From Blasia pusilla (Eukaryota; Marchantiophyta; Marchantiopsida; Blasiales), in the NCBI GenBank assembly GCA_050084515.1, contig CM114272.1, positions 35,278,001 through 35,342,000 on the forward strand: a stretch of 64,000 nt of DNA, read 5' to 3'. This document shows positions 1-12,510 of this stretch, one piece after another. A model generated the notes under the pieces. That model did no database searches, had not been told where the DNA came from, and saw only the letters and a list, made by a program, of their open reading frames with translations. Position 1 is the stretch's first letter. Every line of letters starts with the position of its first letter. Made by a program: the position numbers and the translations under genes.

Positions 1-322
1 TGTCCAGATATCGAATTCGTGGTTCCGTAATGGTTCCTTGGAACAATCAATCTATGAAGCTTAGGCTGCTGTGGAATCTAGAAACCTCTCCATAGAGACG
101 AGAAATCTTGCGAGACTTCCTTTCTATCCTGCGGTTTGAGGAGCGACAAAGGGGAGGGGGGGGGGAGTGCTGAGAAAGATGAGTACAATGGATCCAGGTT
201 CATTCCTGTACATTGAATTTATACATATATACACCGAGACTTCGACATATGCACAATGATGAGAGCCGTTTTCTAGAAAACTGCGATGAGATGAGATGCG
301 ACGAGATAGGCATCGCCTTCCC
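1..322. other. 3' flank of the KOC1-like gene
   Basis: No gene is seen. On the minus strand this is the 3' untranslated or downstream sequence of the kinase gene that stops at 323. It contains a G-rich run near 153-167 and AT-rich sequence near 218-235. I see no canonical AATAAA, so the poly(A) site is not assigned. Confidence 0.5.
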
Positions 323-3300
323 TCATCGAGCGGCAGAGTTCCCTTCTCCGAAGATGAGGGTGGCTACTTGAGGGGGGAGCCATACCGCGTTTCCTGAGGT
401 TGGAGGCTCCTTCGTTGTGCAACGGCTTTCACCCACAGGTTTCGATTCGGGTCTGTTGGCTACCTCCTCCTCTATGGGTCGCTTCTTGTGGTGGAAAGGA
501 TGCGTTACTACATTGACCACCACTATACCTGCACGGGCAGCCACTAGAAGTCCCAGTAATGAGAGCACAGGACGAATGGCCCAGTGCATGGATTCTATAT
601 GATGATATTTCTGCACGATACCTTCGATCTCTTGGATTCGCACGACCTCGACTTCCTCTCCATCGGCCCACCATCCTCTTCGATTCCAGAAGCGACCAGG
701 GAAATCGACCATCAGGCAACCATTCGGGGCGATTTGGCGAATTCGGCCAGTGTCCCAGCCACCATGCTCTTTGGTCGGCCACTGGAACCGAGGGGAGGTA
801 ACATCACTTCTCAAGCGAATGAATTGCCCTACAGAGAGAGGAACAACCTTTTCGAAGTCCGACGGCATTCCACTCCAAAGAGTCTCAAGGCCCAGAAAGG
901 CAACCTGCAGTTTGCCATCACTCTCCACACAATGTATCACGCCTATTCGTGACGTTCGCTGTCCAGCGGCCACTGCAGTCGCATCCGATGGCCACCCACC
1001 ACGCAAGAACACCCAATCTCCAGCGACGAAGCCTGCAGATACACGTTCGATTTCTAAAGGATCCGCTTTCCAAACTTCCTTGGAACCTCCAAATGTGACC
1101 AAGACCACTCCGTCTTGCTCTCCGAACCCAAACACCCTTCCTTCTTTCTCCGTAGTTCCCTGAGGTCCTCCAGCCCAACCGAACCGTGTTGTGGCTACCG
1201 TCTGCTTTACTTTGACCTTGTCACCTGGCTCAAACTTCTGTTTCCATAGGGTGAGCCGGCTCGCACCTGAGATCTGGACAGGCTCACCCAGCTTTTCGCA
1301 AGATTGCAAATATAAACTATCGGGTCCGATGACGGCCTTCACGATGCCAATTTTCACGCACTCACCACCGGGTTTGTCTCTGACACAGATCCAATCTCCT
1401 TCGACGAATACGTCATCTGGCCTGCACATGGAAAAACACATCACGCCAGCGCAAAAACCCCATTAGACAACAAAAGTCGAGGACTCCGTCAATCAACGAG
1501 AGCCCTAAGCGTACTCCAACCCATACATATATTACGGCGCGTTGCAATTGTCACCAAATTTCACTGAGAGATGTCCTCGCGACTTCGTATGTACGAATGA
1601 ACCAACGCGCAGAGACGCCCGTCGTACGTAACTGTAGTCTACGTTTCGGAATTCCAAACTTCGGTTACGAACGGAATGAATGATCATCATATAGCGTGGC
1701 TCATCAACAAAACGACGGCGTAAAGTACACTGCAGAAGGTTCGAACGAACGTACTCTCCGGGGCCGGACTAACGAGAGCCCTATAGCTATTCGGAGACTC
1801 GCACATTCAATAGACTCTTGAACTCATCGGGGAATTCCAAACTTCGGTTACGAACGGATGAAAGAATATCATATAGCGTGGCTCATCAACAAAAAGACGG
1901 CGTAAAGTACACTGCAGAAGGTTCGAACGGACGTACTCTCCGGGGCGAACGAATGAGAGCCCTGTGGCTATTATTCGGAGACTCGCACATTTGATAGACT
2001 ATCGAACTCATCGGGCGGCCGTCGCACATCTGAAGTGACGGATTTCGACCGGGAGAGTAGGGAAAATCGCCCCACACCGAGTTTTAAGGCCGTCGAAGAC
2101 ATACCTCGTAAAAGCGCGTAGAATTTCTCCGAACGTTGGGCGGCGGCGATAGTCGTACTCGAAGCACTCTTTCAGAATGTGATGCACTGCCGGAGGAAGT
2201 CCAGGAGGGAGTGCGGGCGTCTCGCCCCTGTTGACCACAGCATTGAAAATTTCATCCGCCGTCAAATTACCCCACGGCTTCGATCCCGAGATCATCTCGA
2301 CCATACTACAAGCGAATCCCCATGCATCCGTTTCGAAGCTCAACGGACCCCTCACAGTGGGGGCCCACTGTTCCGGTGCCATATAGTTCGGAGTTCCCAT
2401 CCATGGAACTGGCTCGGACTTCGTTGCCGTGTGGTCGAAAAACAGCAATGGGATTCCGAATTCTCCTAGAACAGCTGTATCTTGGTCATCCAGAAGGTAG
2501 TTGCACGGCTTCAAGTTGAGGGCCGACACTCCGCACGAATGCAACTCGGTGATGCCCCGCACTAGTTCTTCCCCATACCTGTCAGCCAAGAGACACCCGT
2601 ACGATGAATTACTGTCTCCTTACCCTTCATGTACTACTACTGGAGATGCCCTTCTCCGGTCGATCCCTTCAAACTGTACACACAAAATCCACATTGAACA
2701 AAACGTTTTTTCGTCATATCGCATCTGGGGTTTGGATTTGGATCCATCTTGCGTCTCCAAATCGGACCATCCCGAATCGAAGGCTTATTTACTACGCGAC
2801 GTGACTCGCCACCACCATGGACAAGTATTGCTTCGCAATCGACGAAAGCCACATCGGAATCCTGGGGCTGAAAATCAGATCGCAGAGAGCTGACTCGGGA
2901 GGCAGAGACGTTTGGAGATCGATACCCGCATCCATTTGGTACGGGAAGCTGGTCCGTATAGCTAGCAATACAGTAGATGGCTACTCTGCTCCAATCGCCT
3001 TTCAAAACAACCCATTTGGGAATCTGCTCGTGGCTCAGTTCCGTCCCGACAATGTCCACGCTGTTCCTATAACCCTTTCCGCTCTCGCTCCGCCCGGCGC
3101 CGATGATTATTGGGATGGTAGGAACTCCTCACACAAAGGATGCTCTGATCATTCTCTCCCGTTACTGCCAAAGAATGACAGTCCTGCTACGGCCGCACTC
3201 TGGTTTACACTTTTTTAAACTTTATTCTTCACGACCGCTCCCTTTCCACTCGAGAAGAATTATCGTCTGATGATTCGTCAGCCAACGACCTCGGACTCAT

Positions 3301-3706
3301 CATGCAAGAAAAGCCAAAGGAATGGGGCTCCTAACGTCGGTAGGTTTATGAGATACTGAACATTGTCTCCAAGATCCCAAGCTGAGCTCCCCGTACTGTG
3401 GAGCGTGGTCCAGGTGAGACCGGATTCACACAGGGTTTCAAGCATCCAATGACGAAGAGATCGTCACAACAGTCGCTCACTCTACTGTACCTCAATTGCA
3501 AAGCGTGGAAAGTAGTGAACTACCTCAAAGCATCCCCCAGAGGAAGCCTGTTTCCAGGAAGCCGAGCCATCTTGTCGCCGATAGAGCCTTCATAAAACTT
3601 CATGATTATACAAGCCTGCACCGGGGGATACACACAACCATACAATCAGCACCTGTTTGCTTACTCGACGATGAGATAACAATGCCCGCACACAACAAGT
3701 AATCTA

Positions 3707-3760
<54 letters not shown>

Positions 3761-4510
3761 AGTAAGTCCGCGTACAATCGAATGCGATCAAATATTCCTT
3801 CCTACTAGACAGCCGACCCGGGATCTAAAGAGGTCTTCTTCATTTCGACTGTTCTTAGCGAACCTTGCATGACACGGACCAACTTCGTTCAGTCTAAAGT
3901 GTAAACTCAACCATATGCACGCGCCTGAGTCCATTTGCAGTTTCAAGGGAAGACATCGGACAATGGAAGCTTGCAAGAATATTGGCATTTCAGCCAAAAG
4001 AGATGCGCCGTCTCCAACAAGGGACGAATTGCGCACTAATCATAGCATGCAGCTAGCTCTAGCATCGAGTCTCTCATCCATGAAGACAGTGCATCCTGAT
4101 GGACGGCAGAGACCAAGCCATGTGATACTTACTTTTCCGTTCTTTGAGGAAATGCCTCGCGGCCAGCTAACGCGATGGAGCCCTTGAGCGGCTTGAAACA
4201 GGGCCTCAAACTTGCTCAACAAAGTGCGGACTTGATCGTTAACGATGAGGGGTAGCATCTTCACTACGACCTCATGAAATTCGTCAAATTCTTCAGTAGA
4301 GTTGTGGAGAGTAGCAAGCCATACGTCCCCGAATAAGCCCCGGCCGATCCGATGCATTAACTTCAAATCATCCGGCTCTACCCAAGACGGACGACGACTC
4401 GAAGTCCCCAAGAGCATAGACATTGAACCGAATTGCTCAAAATCATCTCCGAAGAGGTCTTCCTCGGACGAATTGCGAGGGGAAGAAGGGCCAAACACAT
4501 CACCTCCCAT
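323..4510 (-). CDS. KOC1: KOC1-like outer chloroplast membrane protein kinase
   Basis: Four exons read on the minus strand: 4510-4133, 3615-3524, 2578-2105 and 1421-323. All junctions are GT-AG and the sum is 2043 bases (680 codons plus stop). Exon 1 has the glycine loop GRGLFGDVW and the ATP lysine (VVVKML). Exon 2 has MKFYEGSIGDKMARL. Exon 3 has GTPNYMAPEQW and SFETDAWGFACSMVEM. Exon 4 carries four GDW/PGDKVKV-type repeats like the HERC2-related repeats of KEG, then a membrane segment (about residues 595-622, beginning HWAIRPVLSLLGLL) and a basic-to-polar tail. This order is that of Arabidopsis KOC1, which phosphorylates TOC receptors and promotes chloroplast protein import. The start at 4510 (MGGDVFG) was chosen because the upstream open frame is unlike the family; an upstream 5' exon is possible. 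The HRD motif reads LNLKPCN and DFG reads EFG, so catalysis would be unconventional. Intron 3 holds a tandem repeat. Confidence 0.86.
1648..2013. repeat. 183-bp tandem repeat, two units, in KOC1 intron 3
   Basis: The string ggaattccaaacttcggtta starts at 1648 and again at 1831. The two units stay alignable for their whole length, including gtaaagtacactgcagaagg and ggagactcgcacatt. Unit 2 ends where the exon-3 flank begins near 2013. A weaker echo (agagccctaagcgtact) lies just upstream near 1500. The repeat sits wholly in the intron and does not alter the reading frame. Confidence 0.85.
3709..3757. repeat. (TG)n microsatellite
   Basis: An almost uninterrupted TG run of about 24 units lies in intron 1 of the KOC1-like gene, about 90 bases upstream (in gene orientation) of exon 2. 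It is a likely polymorphic marker. Confidence 0.95.
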
Positions 4511-5246
4511 TAGTTTAATCGATTGTCTCCCAGAATTCTGCGGAATCCGTAATGCCAGTTTTCCCCTCGGTCTCCCCCTGGATTCTGTACCACACACGAG
4601 ACGATCAATTCAAATCCAGCACATGCCATACTCAGGGCCTGATGAAGCGAAAACACATCCATACTCCATTCGTTAAGAAGTACATCTGAACTACTCGAAA
4701 GGAATTTCGCGAGGATCGAAATTGAATGGACAACGAACCCGCCAAAGACGCGGCAACAGATATCCAAGCTAAAACATGCACTCGTAAACGGAGCTCTCAC
4801 ACATACTCGCATCAGACATCCTACAATCATCAATTCCCTGAGAGAACTTCACCAGACTCGTCCAAACAGCCTCACCATCGCCTCAGACTTCTCCCGACAC
4901 ACCTGCGAATACACTCAATGGACAGAACAAGCAACCCCATACTGCCGCGCACACAAAAACCTACTCCCAATTGCGCGTCCTTTAAGCTTTCATTCATACC
5001 TTCGTACTCCCGACCCTTCTTCCTTGCCGCAAAGCCTGACACCACCACCCCTCTCCAGCCCCGAATCTTCTCAATTTTCTCCCCAACCCCTTCTCCCCTA
5101 CCCGCGGATGAATCCTCCTCTCCTCTCCTCTCCTCGGATCCCGACTCCCTGCTCCCGATCCCTGCGTTTCTGCAGCTGCTCCGCACCCCTCTCGGCCGTC
5201 TTCGCTCCTCCTCTGCTCTGCCTGTCGCGTGTCTCTAGTGAGAAAT

Positions 5247-5280
<34 letters not shown>

Positions 5281-5870
5281 AATCCTCCTTTGGCAGCAGA
5301 ACCAGAGGAAGGAAGGAAGACAGCCAAACAGAGCTCTCTCGCTCTAGAGCACCTCCGCTCTGGCGCCTCCCTCTCTTCGCTCGTTACGAACACAGAGCCC
5401 TCGGCCGCGCGCGAACGGCTCGTCCCGCTCCCGGAGCCGCGTTTCGCGGGGAAGTCGCCGTGTTTGCACCTCGACGACGACCGGGTACCGGGTACCGGCC
5501 TCCGCTCTGAGAGTCTGAGATCCGTCCCTCGCTCGCAGAGTGGAACGGAACAACCGCCCCGTCTGTTCCTTTTCTACATACATGAACGTACCGGCGATCC
5601 CGGACGGGTGGCGCGGGCTCCCGTCTCCGAGACCAACAAATATCTATTTGTAGCTCGGAGAACCCACTTCGCCGGCGCCAGGTCGGCCGGCGTAGTATAG
5701 AGTACGTAGAGTGGCATACGGGCCGCCGTATGGCGCTACCTCGCCCCCCGGGGTAGAAGCATGGCGTGAAAGTGTGTTGTTCTTCTCCATCGGAAGGAGT
5801 TGTGTGGGGTTGAAATTCATCCACTTCGAGGGGTTTTCCCAAACTTTTGATGCGTGTAATTCATTCATAC
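4511..5870 (-). promoter_or_regulatory. 5' region of the KOC1-like gene with a GAGA tract and CG-rich core
   Basis: No conserved coding sequence is seen. A pure AG run at 5249-5277 resembles plant GAGA elements. The flank at 5,330-5,760 is CG-rich and rich in restriction-like palindromes such as ggtaccgggtacc. Several open frames overlap on both strands, as expected from high GC, and none resembles a protein. The position upstream of the minus-strand kinase fits a promoter and 5' leader, possibly with a leader intron. Confidence 0.45.
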
Positions 5871-8477
5871 CTTGAGACCTTTTCTTTGCACTTTTGATGG
5901 GTTTTTCATCATTCCTTTATTTTCTCATGTGTCATTCCAGAAAAGCGTAGATAGTGGATCTGAACGATCAAAATAGGAGAAGCCATCAAAGAGTTGTTAG
6001 ATGTGATAGTTGTAAAAGGTTTTACGGTCGGAGTCAAAGCTAGTTCACTATGGTTTGTATAGTTCATAGAAAGTTTTATGGTCGTGGATTTGTGTCTTGA
6101 TAGTGGTTGCTTTGAGAAGCCCTAATGGTGTTCCTTAACGCCCACACTATCAGGCGGTGCCACAACATATAAGGATACTAAGGGGCCCTTTGAGTCACCC
6201 TAATGCCTCTTTGACAACCAACACTAGTCTATGCTCGTGAGATGCACGGGTTAGGAATGATCCATTAGTTTAAAATTTTAAAGGTGTGACTCAAAGCCTT
6301 CTTTAATGCATCTTAGTGCCAGCAAGGCATACCCTCATCACCTCGCCTCACTGTTGTGTGTCCATATTGCCCTCCCCCTAATGCATCCCACCTTGTGACC
6401 TATTCCACGCGTCGTCGTTGTGAGCGCTCGTCTTACAATCTCACTCAACTCTCACCCTCGGGCCCCAAGTTATGCGGGCTTGTGTGAAATAGTTGGATGG
6501 AACTCATGTGTTCATGTGATAATCATGAGTGGAATTTGAATTCAAATAAGACTCAAGGATGCAGTATGTCACATCTTAGTTAGTTGACAAGTAGAGTTCT
6601 ACCATATCGTCGACGACATAGAGAGTCAACGGATTCTTTGAGCATACCTTCGTCCCGAGATGTCGAATGAGGTTGGAGATAGCTCCGTTGCGTCAGGATT
6701 TTCATTTAGGAAGATTTTTTTTCTATTTTGGGGCATATGACTTGTTGACTGAGTCAACAATCACTTGGTAACCTATGTGCACATATTACTGTTGAGAGGG
6801 CTATTTTGCATGGAAGGGCTTTTTGCCTCTTCCCAAGGGTATAAGAGAGGGAGAGATTACTTTCTCAAGCCATCTTTCTCATGCTGAACCTTTGGAGCAT
6901 CTCTCTTGCTAGGGTTTGGTAGGAGCTAGTATGTTAGAGTCCGGATTCCCTCATGGTAGAGGGAGGATGTGGCTTGATATGTTGATGTAGATTCAAGAGT
7001 GAAGTTGGCTATGTGAGCCATTTTACTTTGATTTTACATGAGAAAGACACTAGGGGACAAGGGGATTCATTTTTTGCAAATGGGCAACCGAGTTTCCTAG
7101 CTTGAGATCCCCTAAAGAGGTTTGTGTGCACGTGTTTTGTCAATTTTCTATTCGAAAGACCGTTCATGGAAGCGTCAATCATTTTTCACTGATTTTTGCT
7201 AGGAGTGGGCTGACGTAGGATATTAGTAGAGTTTCAACCAAGAGCACTTAGGTATAGTGCGTAGGTAGCATTATCGAGAGTGGCGCATGTCGGGAGAGGA
7301 GCAACTTTAGGTCTTGCAATTGGTTGGGATTGTCAAGTGAAGCCAACCAGATCGTGACTAGGGTTAGGTGGTAGGCGCTAGGTTATATATATCAAAAAGA
7401 AGTGTGCAGGTCCGAGGTGGGTAGCTTGACCAAATGGAATGATGTAGGTTGCGGGACAAAGACACTATAGAGATAGTTGTGTGGTCAATTGGAGGCGCGA
7501 CGTGTGGCGATCGATTGCAAGTGTGAACGCATCGCCAATCTGATGGGAGAAAGCCAAGGGGTGCATTGGAGGGTTTTGCATAGATACGCATGTGCAAGTG
7601 CAAGCGGACGCAAATGGGGGTCGGCCCTACCACAATTGCAATATGACCATTGTCGATCACCAATATGGTCAGACTTGGGATAGGTGTTTTAAGCTTTTCC
7701 TAGAGATATATCCAAAGGTAGGCTAAGCGCCTGGGGGTGGGAGAGTTGGTGTAGGTCAAGGAGTTGACAACTATGGTGGTAGAGTTCTACCACTAGTCAA
7801 ATTAAGGAGATGCAAGACATGCACTCTGATGCATGCAACACTCCTCATAAGTATTGATCAGTTGGAGTAGAGGATTTTTGCCATGACGACGAAAAAGCCA
7901 CTAACGAGCACAGAGCAAAGAGTAGCTACTTTAGCTTTGGCCTCTACATCATATCAAGATACTGGGGAGGAATGCACTGGTATGAGATTTATATGCAATG
8001 TGGCTCAGATAGAGACTATTGCTTTGGTGACTCGAGATGTTGCAAGATTGATCAGCCATAGAGAGATGGAGTTGAGATAGCCCCACAAGAAAGGACCAAT
8101 GGGCAATAGGCAAGAGTTCTATAGTCTTTCACGTTGTACTTTATACATCATTGATGGTGTCAAGGCGACCAATAGTGCCCATAGGTGAGATAGGTACATC
8201 AATATTGGGAGGAGTTGGAGAGGTAACTTCTATGCCAACTAAGCTAGAGCGAGCATCAAGAAATTTATTGGAGATGGCCACTAGGGTGAGCGTGGCTCCA
8301 TTTTTTTTTCATAGACTTGGTGTGAGTAAGAGTTGGACCAACGGAGGTATTTCGGCTAGCCGTTACGTTATGTGAGTGTGGAGAGGTTATTGCCTCTTGT
8401 TTAGAGGTAGTTGTTGAGGAGGTGGTGGGTCTACCCTTGGGGTAGGAGCGAGGGAGTTGGGACGTCCCCTATTGAGC
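5871..8477. repeat. AT-rich repeat-derived sequence
   Basis: No coding sequence is supportable. A block at about 6,878-6,985 (agccatctttctcatg ... ctagggtttggtaggagct) recurs in the same orientation, diverged, at about 8,947-9,060. It is therefore a dispersed repeat that also forms part of the inverted-repeat arm downstream. The rest is anonymous, probably old transposon. Confidence 0.6.
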
Positions 8478-10280
8478 CATAGATATTTTCAAGAATTTTT
8501 ATATTTCGAAATTTGAATGGTCCAATTGGAGCAAGACATGGTCACACCAAGTGTGGTGTTGTTGGCCATAGAGATGAATCCATATTTCCACATATAGATT
8601 AGTAACTATCATGCGGATAGATACCACAATTGCTCATTACTAGCCTTAATTTACCAATCCATTGTATAGGAACTTTATGTGGTGATGATCAATATAGTGT
8701 TGATGAATTGAGTTTTGGGCTTTAGATTGTTTTTATTTCCAAGATGGGAGTCAATGAAAACTTAAACAACTTAAGCAAAGCCCTAGGTTCTGTCCATCTT
8801 AGATCACTTGTATGTTTATGTGGTGCATAAAGTGTGTAGTGTGTGAAATAAGAAGTGTGTGTGGTGTGTGACTTTGTGTGTGTGGGATGATAAATTGTTG
8901 TGTTCTTCAAAAATAAATGAGCCATCACTAGATATATATAATCATTTCAAGCCATCATTCTCATGTTGAAACTTTGAAGCACCTCTTTTGCTAGGGTTTG
9001 GTAGGAGCTTGTGTGTCCCCTAGAAGTGCTTTCCCTCATGGCATAAAATGTGGATATGGCTAAAATTAAGACAATATAGTGTGTATTTGGTTCTTACATG
9101 CATGAGTTTTTTTATTTATTTTGATCTTTATCTCCACTTTTGGGAAGATTTGTCTATGTTGCATGTTGTGTAGATGTGACCAACAATTTTTTATATTATA
9201 TAGATGTAAGAATTATTTATTCAAGCAATGAGAGTATGAAAATTTTTTGAAAAACTTTATTCCCATACTTGGACATATCTTGAATGCAAAGAAAAAAATG
9301 GACAAAACCAAATTTGGGATGCTTGAAAATCAAGAATGCATTCTTAAATAGTAGTATAGATGCATGTGGGCCCCATTTGTTTTAGGAAATATTTTTTTCT
9401 TGGGAGTGGTAAGAGAAAAAAGGATTGGGAATCAAAAGTTTTTCTAAAAAAATTAAGGAGATTAATATTCTATTGCAAGAATAAATAATTCTTACATCTA
9501 TATAATATGAAAAAAATCGTAGACAAAAAAAGTGACATACATAGACAAATATAAAAGTGGAGATAAAGTGCAAAATAAATACAAAACTTCTAATACGGAG
9601 TGGAGAGGATCTAACCAAAATACACAAGGAGTAGGGAAGAGAATCCCACCTTAATTTTAGAACATAGCCACATTTTAATAGACTACAAAGCACTTCTAAG
9701 GGGATAACTAGCATTCTGCGACTTCTACATCCTGAATCAAGTCAGTACCTTGAGAGATATGTGGCAACCCTAGAAGTAAAACCACATATTAAGGACTAGT
9801 AGTAGCTGCCGTAATGATTATATATATCTAGTGATGGCTCATTTATTTTTGAAGAACCAACAATTTATCATCCCTCCTTGTCAAAGTCATTCACCACACA
9901 CACTTCTTATTTCATGTCTTATGCTATGCACTTTATGCTTTCCCACATAAACATACAAGTGATCTAAGATGGATAGAACCTAGGGTTGCTTAAGTTGTCA
10001 AGTTTTCATTGCTCCCATCTTGGAAATAAAAACATATCTATAGCCCAAAAACCCAATTCATCAACACTATATTGATCATCACCACATAAAGTTCCTATAC
10101 AATGGTGGTAAATTAAGGCTAGTAATGAGCAATTGTAAGGCTATCTATCTATCTGCATGATAGTTACTATCTATATGTGGAAATATGGGATTCATCTCTA
10201 TGGCCAAGATATGGAGCTATGCCCATGAAAGCCAATGGACCATTCATATCGAAATATAAAAATTCTTGAAAATATCTTAG
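8478..10280. repeat. Large inverted repeat, arms about 0.85-0.9 kb, centre near 9.37 kb
   Basis: Sequence at 8,485-8,945 recurs as its reverse complement at about 9,820-10,270. Shared blocks include aggaactttatgtggtgatg, cttgtatgtttatgtgg, aataaatgagccatcactag and gatgaatccatatttcc (near 8,574; near 10,195 the complement has one extra base). The inner arms (about 9,030-9,360 against 9,400-9,700) share tctccactttt and tatagatgtaagaattattt but are more diverged. Arm 1 contains a block (about 8,945-9,020) replaced by unrelated sequence in arm 2. The transcript could fold into a long hairpin. It may be a fold-back element or head-to-head insertions of one element. Confidence 0.85.
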
Positions 10281-12510
10281 TTCCAAGAATGGGTACATGT
10301 TACAATAACCATCTCTATGATAACTCATTGTATCTGCAACTTTGAGATGTAGCACAATTCAAGTGTTCCAATTCTAAAAGTTGCATATAGGATTAGATTT
10401 ACAAATAAAGAAAAGGTTATACAAAATAAACCAATGATGCAAAATATGGGATCTTAGTGGGGCATATCACAATGGAGACTCTTATGCAATGGTCACGTAG
10501 AAGTTTATGAATTTTGAGATGGTTATAAAGAAGAATGTATTATATTAAGGATCATCTAGTCATCATTTATGGAAGTTTGATACTTTTTGGAAAAGGAAGT
10601 TTCTCTTCCTTTCAATGTTTTTCTTTACGAATCAAACAAGAATAGACCCGCCTTTTTCACTTTAATGCACATATACACCCTTTAAGGACAAATCCTTATT
10701 TCCATAGGCTTGTGAATGTGTGATTTGACACCCATATTTATAGAGTTTAATTTTTTTTAATTTCATTATAGAAGGGAATAAGCAAGGAAATTGACTCCTT
10801 GCACTTTACAATCAAGAAAATATTAAGTTCGATACAAATCTTCAGGCATATATCCCTTGATGGAATTTGAAGAGCTAAACATACAAAGTCAAGAATGGTC
10901 AATGATGTGCGGGAGGAAGATTCTTTAGAGATTCTTTAGATTCATTTCACCACTTGATAAATGATGTCCATTATTCTATAAAAGACTAAAATACCAAGAA
11001 GTGGCCCTTTCATTGGAGTTTTACTCATCACATGAGCTAACCTTGGAATATTTTGTCATGATAATGAACGAAGTTCAACTCAATATAGAAAGGAAACTCA
11101 TTCTACAGGTGGAAGAGACTCATAAAGTGTGTGGCTATTAGACCCTTATGTATCTCATGTGAAATCAATTGTAGAATTATGTCATTTTTTCATTACTTTG
11201 ATAGATACCCCTCTCAAGTTTTATTTTTTAGCAACCAAGTGTGTATTTATTACTTTATATTCAAATGATAAATTAATATTACCAAATGATAGGGAATAAG
11301 AATAAGAATAATAGGATTTGTTAATAGACTCAATATGGGCATAGAATTGGAAATCATTGATTTTTCATAAGTAGTGATAATTATTAAATGTACATCCATT
11401 TACCTCCTAGAGGATTACATAATTTCCACATGAAAAATCGATAATTTCCAATTCTTTCCTCAGTATGGTTTGTCAAACCCATGGTTGTACAAAAACGGAC
11501 AAATTCGTCCAAGGATGTGAGAAAAGGGGAAGATGGGACCCATAACAAGTCCTTCTATAAGACGCATGTAAGTCCACCAACATGGACATGTCCATAGACA
11601 TGAACGTTGTGTATATGCAACCTTGGTCAAACCAGGAATTAGCTTTAACTATAGCAAAGCTAATTCGAGGTTTGACACACCCTAAAAGATAGACTTAAAC
11701 TAAACTAGCTTGGTTTCCTCTAAGTAATCTCCCTTGAGAAGTGCTAAGGCCACGAATTTTCATTTAGATATTCAATCATTTTAATCTGATTTTCCATATT
11801 ACATATTTCCACTCCTTATTTTATTTCATTTCTTTATGTAAAATAAATTAGTTTTCATAATAGTTAAAAATAGAAATAGTAATAAAAAATTCATATCGAA
11901 TCCACATAATTTGCAACTGTCTCATGTGACTCTATAAGTGGGGAAGGCATATTACAAGAGTAAAATTTGAAACTTTCTTTCATTTTGCATACTTTTCATT
12001 ATCTGATTATATTAAAATAGGAAGTTTATTTATTGATAAGAATTTCATGAATAGATATTTCTTGGATATTAATGTTTTGGTTTGGATCTAAAATATTTGA
12101 ATTTTGAAGGAGATAACCAATTATATATTTTTTTCCAGGAACATCACGAGGAACATCATTTGAATTAGAATCAATTAGTAATCAATGTAATAAAAGAATT
12201 TTCTAAATGATTTTATGATTAAATATTTGAGTCAAGCTTTGGGATGCACTATAGAATATTATTCTACTTTGCATGCGGAAATGAGTAGTGAAATTATGGA
12301 TTACTCATGATCATCATGTTCAATGTTGGGAAAAAAAAGATCACATGTTCAAAAATGAAATCAAAAGACCAATGTTATAAAAACTTCCAACAAATTTTTT
12401 CCGTTTGATAAATTTCCCCCAATTCATGGATAGACATGTAGAAATGCAAATGTTTCAAATCAAGATATCTTCCTTCCTTTCTCTACAAGGGGTTGTGAAT
12501 CATATGTTGA
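10281..12510. other. AT-rich intergenic sequence, nothing recognised
   Basis: Very AT-rich, with no open frame above about 60 codons that looks like protein and no clear repeat structure noticed by eye. Probably decayed transposon. Confidence 0.5.

Noticed and set aside
5290-5842. ORFs of 136-152 codons near the GAGA tract
   Set aside because: Overlapping frames on both strands in CG-rich DNA, with Arg/Pro-rich composition and no recognised motif. More likely promoter or leader.
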